This document shows positions 13,569 through 19,975 of a DNA stretch of 19,975 nt, one piece after another. The DNA comes from CAZAYP01 sp964489425 [NCBI: uncultured Verrucomicrobiota bacterium]. GTDB taxonomy: Bacteria; Verrucomicrobiota; Kiritimatiellia; RZYC01. The position numbers and the translations under genes were made by a program. The stretch is from NCBI GenBank assembly GCA_964489425.1, contig CAZAYP010000085.1, positions 1-19,975 on the forward strand, in the 5' to 3' direction. Position 1 is the first letter of the stretch, and every line of letters starts with the position of its first letter. The notes beneath the pieces are model-generated. The model was not told the origin of the DNA. It saw only the letters and a list, made by a program, of their open reading frames with translations, and did not search any database.

Positions 13569-14616
13569 AAAGACGGCCATCCTGATTGGAGCTTTGGCCT
13601 TGGCGATGGTCGGCACACGGCCGCACACCAGCCAGGCTTGGGGCGGACGGACGCACAAGAAAATCAGCGCTCGCGCCTGCCATAACGTGCCTCCAGAAAT
13701 GCAAGCCTGGCGCCTGTACGCCATGCCGATGATCCGCTTGTCGATTTACCCCGACATCTGGAAAGACCAGGATCCTGACGAGGATCTGCGTCATTTCATT
13801 TCGCTGGATGCGGTTCCATGGGGCATCACCAACGCTAGCGCGCTGGAGCTGCCGCGCATCATGCCCCCCGACAGGGACGCTGATCATGGCAGTCTTCCGT
13901 GGACGACCATGGCGGTGTTCGACCGCCTGGTTATCGCCATGCGCAGCAACGATTGGGTGGAAGCCACCCGCCTGGCCGGCGCGCTGGGACATTATGTGGG
14001 CGATCTCAACATGCCCCTGCACCAGGTGCGCAACTATAACGGTCAGTTATCCGGGCAATTTGGCCTTCACACCCGCTGGGAAAGCGGCATGCCGGGCCGC
14101 TATGACGACCAGATCCATGCTGCGGCCGTGCCGGCCACCTTGCTGGACGATCCCTGGCAGCGCATCGTTGATTCTATGAATCGCGCCCATCTGCTGGCCG
14201 GGCAAATCCTGGCCGCAGATCTGGCGGCCCGCAAGGCCGTCAACCGGGACTATGAATCCGACCGCTATTATGACCTCTTGTGGACGTGGACCGGCGATAT
14301 GTTTTTGGCCCAAATCACCCGCGCCGCCGATGACTTGGCCTCGTTGTGGTACACGGCCTGGGTGCAGGCCGGCCGGCCGGCGATTCCGCCGCCGCCGTCC
14401 AATCTCCCGACCCACTCGGTGCATGGGCGGCCGCAGTTCCTGCCAGAGAATCTGCCATGGCCCGTGATTTTCGTGGGATCGCTGCTGTTCATCGGGTTGG
14501 TGATTGTCATGGTCAGCCTGGTTCGGCGCAAGCCGGCCCAACGCGCGCTCCAGGAAACGGCGGGGATCGCGACGCCCAAGCAGGAGGAAGGGACAGGCGA
14601 ATCTCATGCCCAATGA
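13552..14616 (+). CDS. Zinc-dependent phospholipase C / S1-P1 nuclease-superfamily enzyme, C-terminally membrane-anchored
   Basis: A 354-residue exported protein with an AAGGAG site. A signal peptide (about residues 1-29) ends SQA, leaving Trp30 as the mature N-terminus, the residue whose amino group ligates zinc in this superfamily. Zinc ligands can be followed as W30, H35, D68 or D72, H81, H147, D151, H157 (HYVGDLNMPLH), H173 and E177 (GLHTRWE). A Glu at the last site is more like phospholipase C; S1/P1 nucleases use Asp. A transmembrane helix at about residues 303-324 and a charged tail tether it to the membrane, which is unusual. The substrate could be phospholipid or nucleic acid. It shares its operon with a true S1/P1-type gene at 17048. 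Confidence 0.85.
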   Translation: MRSSHRKTAILIGALALAMVGTRPHTSQAWGGRTHKKISARACHNVPPEMQAWRLYAMPMIRLSIYPDIWKDQDPDEDLRHFISLDAVPWGITNASALELPRIMPPDRDADHGSLPWTTMAVFDRLVIAMRSNDWVEATRLAGALGHYVGDLNMPLHQVRNYNGQLSGQFGLHTRWESGMPGRYDDQIHAAAVPATLLDDPWQRIVDSMNRAHLLAGQILAADLAARKAVNRDYESDRYYDLLWTWTGDMFLAQITRAADDLASLWYTAWVQAGRPAIPPPPSNLPTHSVHGRPQFLPENLPWPVIFVGSLLFIGLVIVMVSLVRRKPAQRALQETAGIATPKQEEGTGESHAQ

Positions 14617-15403
14617 AATAATGGTGTTGCTAATCACGGGGTTGGCTGCCGGCCTACTCGGCGGACTGCTGGGAGTTGGTGGCGGCATTGTGCTGATGCC
14701 GGTCCTGCGCTTCATCGTCGGCCTTCCGCCGGCCGAAGCGGCAGGAACCTGCGTAGTAGCGGTATTCTTCACCACCCTGGGTGGCGGCCTCAAACACTAC
14801 CGCCTTGGCCATGTGCCGCTGCGCAAGCTCTGGCCGGTAATCCTGGCGGGTGTTGTTTCCACGCTGTTATTCTCCATGCTGTTCCTGCTGTTGGCCCAAC
14901 GTGGGCGTTGGCTTGATTTCGGCATTGGCTGTGTGTTCGTTCTTCTCTCCTTGCGCATGATTTGGGATGCCGCCGTCAACTGGCGTAAAGAATCCGAAAA
15001 TGCCGCCTCGGCGGCTTCTCTTGTCCACGAGACTTCCAGCGTCCGTAAGGTATCCTTGGGTGTTCTGGCCGGCATTTTGCCGGGGTTGTTTGGCATTGGC
15101 ACGGGGGCTATTCTCGTGCCCGGCTTTTCGTATTTGCTGAAAGCGCCGATTAAGGTGGCGATCGGGTCCGCGCTGGTGTGTTTTTGCGCCAACGCCCTAA
15201 TCAGCGCGGTCATGAAATACGCCCAGGGTTATGTTCACTTGGGATTGGCACTGCCAGTATGTCTGGGTTGCCTGGCCGGATCCCAACTAGGCGCGGTCAT
15301 CAATCACCGGACCCCTTCTCGACTATTGAAACTTCTGTTTGGCCTTGTGTTTGCTTGGGTATCGCTACGCTTTGTTGCGACCGGCCTAAAGGGGACACCA
15401 TGA
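14606..15403 (+). CDS. TauE/SafE-family membrane permease (sulfite/anion exporter)
   Basis: A 265-residue polytopic membrane protein with about eight hydrophobic segments in two similar halves. The first half has GLLGGLLGVGGGIVLMPVL and the second GILPGLFGIGTGAILVPGF, the repeated Gly-rich signatures of TauE/SafE proteins. Family members move sulfite, sulfoacetate or other small anions, and some relatives transport metals. The ligand here cannot be read, but a sulfur oxyanion is attractive given the sulfur genes in the window. The start overlaps the end of the preceding gene by 11 bases and its stop overlaps the next ATG (ATGA), so it is translationally coupled on both sides. Confidence 0.93.
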   Translation: MPNEIMVLLITGLAAGLLGGLLGVGGGIVLMPVLRFIVGLPPAEAAGTCVVAVFFTTLGGGLKHYRLGHVPLRKLWPVILAGVVSTLLFSMLFLLLAQRGRWLDFGIGCVFVLLSLRMIWDAAVNWRKESENAASAASLVHETSSVRKVSLGVLAGILPGLFGIGTGAILVPGFSYLLKAPIKVAIGSALVCFCANALISAVMKYAQGYVHLGLALPVCLGCLAGSQLGAVINHRTPSRLLKLLFGLVFAWVSLRFVATGLKGTP

Positions 15404-16161
15404 ATACCGCCACGATCCTTACCCAATACTGCCAACGCATCCGTGAATTGGTCGGCATCCACGGCTTGCATGACGCCGCGGTGACGGTATTGGCCAAGAC
15501 GCTGACACCGGAAGAAGCCATTGGAACACCCGGCCGCAGAGACTTCCCCATCTTGGAAGGCAAGGAACGCGTCATCGAGGCCGCGGTTATGGGCGCGCGT
15601 GGCCAGGCGTTCACCGATTCACCGTCCGAGTTTGAAGGATGCTTGCGCAGCGTACTGGACTTGCCTCTGACCACCAATCGCCAGCGGGCCATTTTTCTGG
15701 CCACGACCAACGCCATGCTGGCGCATCTCGGGCTGGCCCACGGAACGGTCCATTGCAAAGATAACGCCCCCGAGCAATGCGCTGCGGAAATCGCCGCCGC
15801 CGCGCGCAATACCGCCGCCCGCCGCGTTGGGTTGGTCGGCTTCAATCCGGCCATTGCCGAGGCGCTCGTGCGGGAGTTCGGGCCGGACAACGTGATGATG
15901 ACCGATCTAAACCCGCGGAATATCGGGATAACCAAGTTCGGCGTCACCATCATGGATGGCCGGACCCAAACCGGAGAACTGATCCAAGCCAGCGACTTGG
16001 TGGTTGTCACCGGCACCACGTTGGTCAATGATACCTTTGACTACATTCGACAACAGGCCCAAGTTTCTGCCAAACGGTTGATTATTTTTGGCATCACAGC
16101 CGCGGGCGTCTGCCGGGTGATGAACATGGAACACTGGTGCCCGCGGGCAGAGAATGGGTAA
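15400..16161 (+). CDS. DUF364-type protein (first of a tandem pair)
   Basis: A 253-residue soluble protein. The C-terminal half reads as a Rossmann-like DUF364 domain: VGLVGFNPAIAEALVREFG, VMMTDLNPRNIG and VVVTGTTLVNDTFDYI. The N-terminal half contains GRRDFPILEGKERVIEAAVMGARGQAFTDSP and resembles the DUF4213 or related partner region, though less clearly. DUF364 was named a putative heavy-metal chelation domain on structural grounds; biochemical proof is lacking. Upstream extension to 15178 only shadows the TauE gene. It is linked to the permease by ATGA and to the second DUF364 gene by a three-base gap. A metal-cofactor or ligand-binding role is inference. Confidence 0.82.
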   Translation: MNTATILTQYCQRIRELVGIHGLHDAAVTVLAKTLTPEEAIGTPGRRDFPILEGKERVIEAAVMGARGQAFTDSPSEFEGCLRSVLDLPLTTNRQRAIFLATTNAMLAHLGLAHGTVHCKDNAPEQCAAEIAAAARNTAARRVGLVGFNPAIAEALVREFGPDNVMMTDLNPRNIGITKFGVTIMDGRTQTGELIQASDLVVVTGTTLVNDTFDYIRQQAQVSAKRLIIFGITAAGVCRVMNMEHWCPRAENG

Positions 16162-16164
16162 TCT

Positions 16165-16908
16165 ATGAAAATACTTGATTCCCTGATAGACTGTTTGACC
16201 GAAAAGGAAACCCCCGTGCGCGGAGTCTGGGCCGGCGCGTTCTGGACCGCCGTAACCACCCGGTTCACGGGGCTGGCCACCACCTACCGGGAACTGGAAC
16301 CACCCCCAGGCCCGCATCCCTGCATGGTTAAAGACGCCGGTGATCTCATCGGCAAAACGGCGGGCGAACTGGTCGAGTATTCACGCTCGGACAATACCCT
16401 CAGCGCCTCCATCGGCATGGCAGCCATCAACTCCCTGCTGGACGTGGACGAAGCTCAATGCGTTGAGCGGGGCGCTTTTGATGTGCTGGCGGAAATGGGC
16501 CGGGGCCGGGATGTGGCCGTGGTCGGACATTTTCCCTTTGTGCCCCGGTTGCGGGACGTGGCCCGGAACGTGTGGGTCATCGAAAAACGATTGCGGCCTG
16601 GAGATTTTGCGGAAAGTGAAGCCGCCCGCATATTGCCCAAAGCCGATGTGGTCAGCCTAACCGGGACGGCTTTCATCAACCACACGATCGAGGACCTGCT
16701 GCGCTTGTGCCGGAATAGCTACGTGGTGCTCACTGGACCCACATCACCACTATCGCCGGTCCTCTTTGACTTTGGCATTCACGCCATCTGCGGATCCCGG
16801 GTCGTCGACGCCGAAGAGGCGACCCGTTACATCATGCAGGCCGCGACCTTCAAACAAATCCGCGGCCATGGCGTGCGGGTGCTAACGATGCTGAAGGGTC
16901 CGCCGTGA
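16165..16908 (+). CDS. DUF4213/DUF364 protein (second of a tandem pair)
   Basis: A 247-residue protein with the full two-domain form. The enolase-N-like DUF4213 part has VWAGAFWTAVTT, GLATTYRE and SASIGMAAINSLLD, and the DUF364 part has VAVVGHFPFVPRLRD, VWVIEKRL, VVSLTGTAFINHTIEDLL and VVLTGPTSPLSPVLFDFGI. Crystal structures of relatives show a deep inter-domain cleft, hence the proposed heavy-metal or ligand chelation role, but no reaction is established. The gene starts three bases after the first copy, which is clearly diverged, so the pair probably forms a heteromer or is specialised for two ligands. The TGA is immediately followed, still in frame, by about 44 codons of open sequence with protein-like composition (see the segment at 16905). 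Confidence 0.88.
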   Translation: MKILDSLIDCLTEKETPVRGVWAGAFWTAVTTRFTGLATTYRELEPPPGPHPCMVKDAGDLIGKTAGELVEYSRSDNTLSASIGMAAINSLLDVDEAQCVERGAFDVLAEMGRGRDVAVVGHFPFVPRLRDVARNVWVIEKRLRPGDFAESEAARILPKADVVSLTGTAFINHTIEDLLRLCRNSYVVLTGPTSPLSPVLFDFGIHAICGSRVVDAEEATRYIMQAATFKQIRGHGVRVLTMLKGPP

Positions 16909-17051
16909 ACAACGCCGCCCCCGCAGCGTGCTGGCAGATCATGCGGGTCCATCAGCGAGTTCTACTGGCGGAACTTGGGGATCGAAGCCATCTCCAAAGT
17001 GAACGCATCCCCGCCTGGGCTACAGGATTACATAATGGAGTGAAGACATGA
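16905..17051 (+). other. Possible 48-residue coupled small ORF, or remnant of a lost gene
   Basis: Two readings compete. A GTG at 16905 overlaps the previous stop (GTGA) and opens a 48-codon frame that ends in an ATGA overlap with the nuclease start at 17048, just like real junctions elsewhere in this operon. Its peptide (starting MNNAAPAACWQIMRVHQR) matches nothing I know. In another frame, directly after the DUF364 TGA, codons up to a TGA at 17041-17043 read like a real protein end (SEFYWRNLGIEAISKVNAS). That could be a decayed gene or a former C-terminal extension. Neither can be settled from one sequence, and the segment may simply be non-coding leader. Confidence 0.3.
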
Positions 17052-17977
17052 GCAAATACTTGAAACTGGCTGGCGTGTCGGTCGTCTGCGGATTGGCGGC
17101 CTTGTCCCAAGCTTTTGCGTGGGGTCCCGAGGGACACGAAATCGTGGCCGAAATGTCGCTTTTCTACCTCACGCCGGTCGCCCGCGATGCTGTGGACGAC
17201 GTGCTCGGCTCATACAAGTTGAGCGATTTTGACGTGGCCAGTTGGCCGGATACGATACGAGGAAACAAGGAATACGCCGAACGATATCCGCACAATGGGG
17301 ATTGGCATTATATCGACTTTGTCGTTCAGCAGTGGTACGATGAAAACTTCAAGCTGGAGGTCACGCAAGACGGCCACGACATTGTCAGCCAAATCCTTCG
17401 CTGGCGCGACGAACTGGCCGATGGCAAGATCGAAAATGAGCGGCGCCTGGATGCTTTACGATTCTTGGTACATTTTGTTGGCGATTTGCACCAGCCACTC
17501 CACTGCGCGTCGCGCTATAACGACATGGGCGGCAACATGCTGCCTGTCAACTCGTTTCACGGCCAGCATTACTCGTTCGACCCGGGCACACCCATGGACT
17601 ATCCTCCCTGCCTGCACAGCACATGGGATGAATATCTGGTGTTTGAACTGGTGGCGGGTCAGAAAACCAAGGCCGTGGCCAGAGCCCTGCATGAGGAAAT
17701 TACGCCGGAACAGCTTTGCCAATGGAGCGACGACGACGTGTTGGGCTGGGCCGAGGACAGCTATTGGCTGGCCCGCAAGCAGGTTTATCGATGGACCAAC
17801 GGGGAGCGCGTGCCATTCAAATGGAGTGGTGCGGGCATGGATCTGACGAGCGAGAACTATATTGATTCGCATCTGCCCATTGTCCGCGAGCAACTGCAAA
17901 AAGCTGGCGTCCGGCTTGCCCATATGCTCAACACGGCCTTCGATCCCAAGTACGTAAAACCGCATCTTTGTCCATGA
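17048..17977 (+). CDS. Secreted S1/P1-type zinc nuclease
   Basis: A 309-residue protein. The signal peptide (residues 1-24, ending AFA) leaves Trp25 as the mature N-terminus. All nine expected zinc ligands of P1 nuclease can be traced: W25, H30, D68 (ASWPDTIR), H87 (WHYIDF), H142, D146, H152 (HFVGDLHQPLH), H190 and D194 (CLHSTWDEYL). The family degrades single-stranded DNA and RNA and removes 3'-phosphates outside the cytoplasm, often for phosphate or nucleoside scavenging. No membrane anchor is present, unlike its distant relative at 13552. The ATG overlaps a short upstream frame, and its TGA overlaps the next start. The assignment to family is firm; the natural substrate is not shown. Confidence 0.93.
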   Translation: MSKYLKLAGVSVVCGLAALSQAFAWGPEGHEIVAEMSLFYLTPVARDAVDDVLGSYKLSDFDVASWPDTIRGNKEYAERYPHNGDWHYIDFVVQQWYDENFKLEVTQDGHDIVSQILRWRDELADGKIENERRLDALRFLVHFVGDLHQPLHCASRYNDMGGNMLPVNSFHGQHYSFDPGTPMDYPPCLHSTWDEYLVFELVAGQKTKAVARALHEEITPEQLCQWSDDDVLGWAEDSYWLARKQVYRWTNGERVPFKWSGAGMDLTSENYIDSHLPIVREQLQKAGVRLAHMLNTAFDPKYVKPHLCP

Positions 17978-18831
17978 ACCGCCCCCGAACAGAAGCCGCC
18001 CAGGATGTCAGCATCACCGTGCTGGCTGAAAATACGGTCCACCGCCGGGGTCTGCTGGCGGAGCATGGATTATCGATCTGGATTGAAACCCCGGACGCGC
18101 AGGTGCTCTTCGACACCGGGCAGGGACTTGCCTTGCCGAATAATGTCGCCAGGCTCAAAATCCCCATTGACCAGGCCTCAGCCATTGCTTTGAGCCACGG
18201 ACACTACGACCATTGCGGCGGGTTGGGTTACCTTCTTCAAGAAAATAAGGCTGCGCCAATATACTTGCATCCGGATGCGCTCCAACCCCGTTTCAGCCGG
18301 CATGCCGATCAGCAAATGCACGCTATCGGCATGCCCGTGGATTTGGCCTCAGCATTGGAAGCCGTATCGGAAAGAATAACGCAAACGTTGCAGCCCACGC
18401 GCGTCGCAGCGGACATTTGGGCCACAGGCCCCATTCCCAGGGTGACGGATTTTGAGGACACGGGCGGAGAATTTTATCTGGATGCCCAAGGCGTCGCGCC
18501 TGACCCGATCCGGGATGACCAGGCGCTGTGGCTGGAAACCTCGAAAGGCATCGTGGTCGTGTTGGGTTGCGCCCACTCCGGCGTGGTCAACACGTTACAA
18601 TTCATCGCCGATTTGACCGGCGCCCGTGGTTTCCACGCCGTTCTTGGCGGGATGCATTTGGGCCGGGCCAGCCCAAAGCGGTTGGCCGCCACAGCGGCGG
18701 CATTGGATCGTTACGGAGTATCCCGGCTGGGTCCAATGCATTGCACGGGGATGACCGCCGCGGTCTTTCTCGCCGAGCATTCACCCGGCCGCCTGGAATC
18801 TTGTGGCGTGGGCGAGAAACTTGTAGTGTGA
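17974..18831 (+). CDS. Metallo-beta-lactamase-fold hydrolase (COG1237-like)
   Basis: A 285-residue protein of the MBL-fold group related to 7,8-dihydropterin-6-yl-methyl-4-(beta-D-ribofuranosyl)aminobenzene-5'-phosphate synthase. Marks are VLAENTVHRRGLLAEHG near the start, LFDTGQG, the metal motif HGHYDH (residues 75-80), VVLGCAHSGVVNT and the late GPMHCTG histidine. Two metal ions (Zn or Fe) are expected. In methanogens a relative works in methanopterin biosynthesis; bacterial members like this one have no proven substrate. It has no signal peptide, so it is probably cytosolic although its neighbour is secreted. The start is an ATGA overlap; a TTG at 17968 is also possible. Confidence 0.9.
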   Translation: MNRPRTEAAQDVSITVLAENTVHRRGLLAEHGLSIWIETPDAQVLFDTGQGLALPNNVARLKIPIDQASAIALSHGHYDHCGGLGYLLQENKAAPIYLHPDALQPRFSRHADQQMHAIGMPVDLASALEAVSERITQTLQPTRVAADIWATGPIPRVTDFEDTGGEFYLDAQGVAPDPIRDDQALWLETSKGIVVVLGCAHSGVVNTLQFIADLTGARGFHAVLGGMHLGRASPKRLAATAAALDRYGVSRLGPMHCTGMTAAVFLAEHSPGRLESCGVGEKLVV

Positions 18832-18835
18832 TCCT

Positions 18836-19243
18836 ATGAACCATACTGAAGTCGACAAGAGCAGCGACGGCCCAGCGCCCGATCAAGACCCGCGCGTTGC
18901 CATGGCGGCGGAAAGAACGTTTCTGGCGTGGATTCGAACCGGGCTGGCCCTCATGGGGTTCGGCTTTGTTGTGGCCCGGTTTGGGTTGTTCTTGCATGAA
19001 ATGGCATCCCTCCAGCATCAGGCGGTCCCTGCTGGCCGCGGATTTTCGATTTGGATTGGCACCAGCCTGATTATCCTTGGCGTGGTTTGCCATATCCTCG
19101 CCACTATTAATCACATGCGTTTCCTTGGCGCCATCCACGGAAGCAGCCAGCCGCAATATTTGAATACGATGCTGGGGAATGTTGTGGCCATAGCGCTGGC
19201 CCTGATTGGCATCGCCACCGTAATCTATTTTCTAACAATGTAG
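18836..19243 (+). CDS. DUF202 / YidH-family small membrane protein
   Basis: A 135-residue inner-membrane protein. The DUF202 signature ERTFLAWIRTGLALMGFGFVVARFG covers residues 26-50, and three transmembrane helices are predicted at about 34-53, 70-91 and 112-134. The polar N-terminal tail should be cytosolic. The family is broad and has no assigned function in bacteria; a eukaryotic relative is the VTC vacuolar polyphosphate subunit domain. The gene starts four bases after the MBL-fold gene stop, so it is likely in the same transcript. A 55-base AT-richer spacer with a run of eight A residues follows. Confidence 0.9.
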   Translation: MNHTEVDKSSDGPAPDQDPRVAMAAERTFLAWIRTGLALMGFGFVVARFGLFLHEMASLQHQAVPAGRGFSIWIGTSLIILGVVCHILATINHMRFLGAIHGSSQPQYLNTMLGNVVAIALALIGIATVIYFLTM

Positions 19244-19298
19244 CAGGCTTCCAGGATGCCCTATTCAAAAAAAAGCATTGCTTGATAACCATATCCGC

Positions 19299-19874
19299 AT
19301 GACGGAGCGCGATGAACTCTATCGTCGGCATGGTTACGACGTCAGCCGTAATATCGCCTTTGTTCTTTCCAAGGCATTGCCGTTGGAAGGCCGGATCCTG
19401 GAAATCGGCACCGGCAAAGGGCGATTCCTGGCCGCATTGCTGCGGCAAGCCCCGTGGGTCACCACGATTGACCTCGATCCTGACGAACAGCACATTGCGC
19501 GCCTGAATGTGGCGCAAGCGCACCCGCCGGGCCGCGCCCGGTTCGTCATTGCGGATGCCCGCGACCTGCCTTGGCGCGCGCGTTCCTTTGACACCGTGGT
19601 CTCCATGAACGCCTTGCATCACATGGCCCAAATCCCGCGAGTCATCAGCGAAATCCTCCGTGTGGTTCGACCGGGAGGCAAAGTCGTACTGGCGGACTTC
19701 AATGAACGTGGATTCTCCATATTCGACCAGATTCATCGGCGCGAGCGGCGAATTCACCAGCGCATAAAATACGATATCAAGGATGTCGCAAGGATGTTCA
19801 AGGCGCAAAACTGGTATGTGCGGCGATGCCACGCCGATTGCCAGGACGTTTTGGTGGCACGGTCCCGCATGTGA
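19299..19874 (+). CDS. Class I SAM-dependent methyltransferase
   Basis: A 191-residue protein with motif I LEIGTGKG (residues 34-41), TIDLDPDEQHIARLN for ribose binding, ADARDLPWRARSFDTVVSMNALHHM, and a LRVVRPGGKVVLADF motif III. It is a Methyltransf_11/UbiE-like small-molecule methyltransferase, compact and without extra domains. The start is uncertain: ATG 19299 fits the family N-terminus but lacks a ribosome-binding site, and a TTG at 19278 is in frame. It is separated from DUF202 by an AT-rich spacer, so it may have its own promoter. The substrate is unknown. The methyltransferase at 7827 has the same fold but little sequence in common. Confidence 0.87.
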   Translation: MTERDELYRRHGYDVSRNIAFVLSKALPLEGRILEIGTGKGRFLAALLRQAPWVTTIDLDPDEQHIARLNVAQAHPPGRARFVIADARDLPWRARSFDTVVSMNALHHMAQIPRVISEILRVVRPGGKVVLADFNERGFSIFDQIHRRERRIHQRIKYDIKDVARMFKAQNWYVRRCHADCQDVLVARSRM

Positions 19875-19975
19875 TGTAACTCAGCCCGCCAGCGAGTCTG
19901 CGAAGCCCGCGCAACGTATATTCAGACATCCTGATCTCGACGATCACCTGCAGAGGACGGGCGCCGTGGCAAGGA
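19875..19975. other. Downstream flank with no supported gene
   Basis: The last 101 bases hold no convincing coding start. A GTG at 19966 after GAGGACGGG could begin another gene beyond the window, but only three codons are visible. On the reverse strand one frame stays open across this stretch, but it shows no family motif and runs into the antisense of the methyltransferase. Confidence 0.4.

Noticed and set aside
15178-15399. N-terminal extension of the first DUF364 gene
   Set aside because: The extension overlaps the TauE/SafE permease in a different frame and is not protein-like; the ATG at 15400 forms an ATGA junction and follows AAAGGGG.
19244-19298. Run of A residues as an intrinsic terminator or promoter
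   Set aside because: No stem precedes or follows it with convincing pairing, and no -35/-10 pair with standard spacing could be defended.

Overview
The window is a dense run of bacterial protein genes, all on the + strand. It is GC-rich, with no convincing gene on the minus strand, no rRNA or tRNA that I could recognise, and no CRISPR or insertion sequence. Many neighbours overlap stop-to-start (ATGA, GTGA or TGATG), so much of the DNA looks like a few long, translationally coupled operons. Many products are cysteine-rich or bind Fe-S clusters or zinc: a radical SAM enzyme, two MinD-type ATPases with inserted 2x[4Fe-4S] ferredoxins, a NifU-like scaffold, an Mrp-NifX fusion, and zinc ribbons. 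This suggests an anaerobic, probably uncultured bacterium. Desulfobacterota or the Planctomycetes-Verrucomicrobia-Kiritimatiellota group are both plausible, but the sequence alone does not decide.

Layout. 1-717: end of one Gly-rich gene, a Gly-rich double zinc-knuckle protein and a DUF5320-type protein. 793-2963: radical SAM protein and a PLP trans-sulfuration enzyme. 2997-7533: a tightly coupled block of NifU-like scaffold, DsrE-like protein, two MinD/ferredoxin ATPases, phosphatidylserine decarboxylase and a CoA-disulfide-reductase-like flavoprotein. 7564-11183: FmdB zinc ribbon, methyltransferase, small AAA ATPase, DUF89 phosphatase-like protein and the Mrp-NifX fusion. 11247-11930: an archaeal-type peroxiredoxin. 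11948-11997: a strong palindrome. 12022-14616: TrmO-like tRNA methyltransferase, L-cysteine-desulfidase-like protein and a tail-anchored zinc phospholipase-C-like enzyme. 14606-18831: TauE/SafE permease, two tandem DUF364-type proteins, a short unexplained segment, a secreted S1/P1 nuclease and a metallo-beta-lactamase-fold protein. 18836-19874: DUF202 membrane protein and a methyltransferase. No stretch over 300 bases lacks a gene. The longest gaps (about 60-140 bases) lie at 11184-11246, 11931-12021 and 16909-17047, plus the final 101 bases. No sigma-70-like promoter was clear enough to list.

How the genes may work together (inference): the PLP enzyme and the cysteine desulfidase homologue could release sulfur from thiol amino acids. 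The DsrE-like protein could relay it and the NifU-like scaffold could build clusters on it. The MinD/ferredoxin pair and Mrp-NifX could move clusters in ATP-driven steps, while the CoA-disulfide-reductase-like enzyme and the peroxiredoxin handle thiol redox state. I see no NifS/IscS-type desulfurase in this window, which makes the PLP enzyme beside the scaffold the most interesting arrangement here. The second half mixes metal-related DUF364 proteins, a TauE-type exporter and two exported zinc hydrolases of one superfamily, which may form a separate metal or nutrient-scavenging operon.
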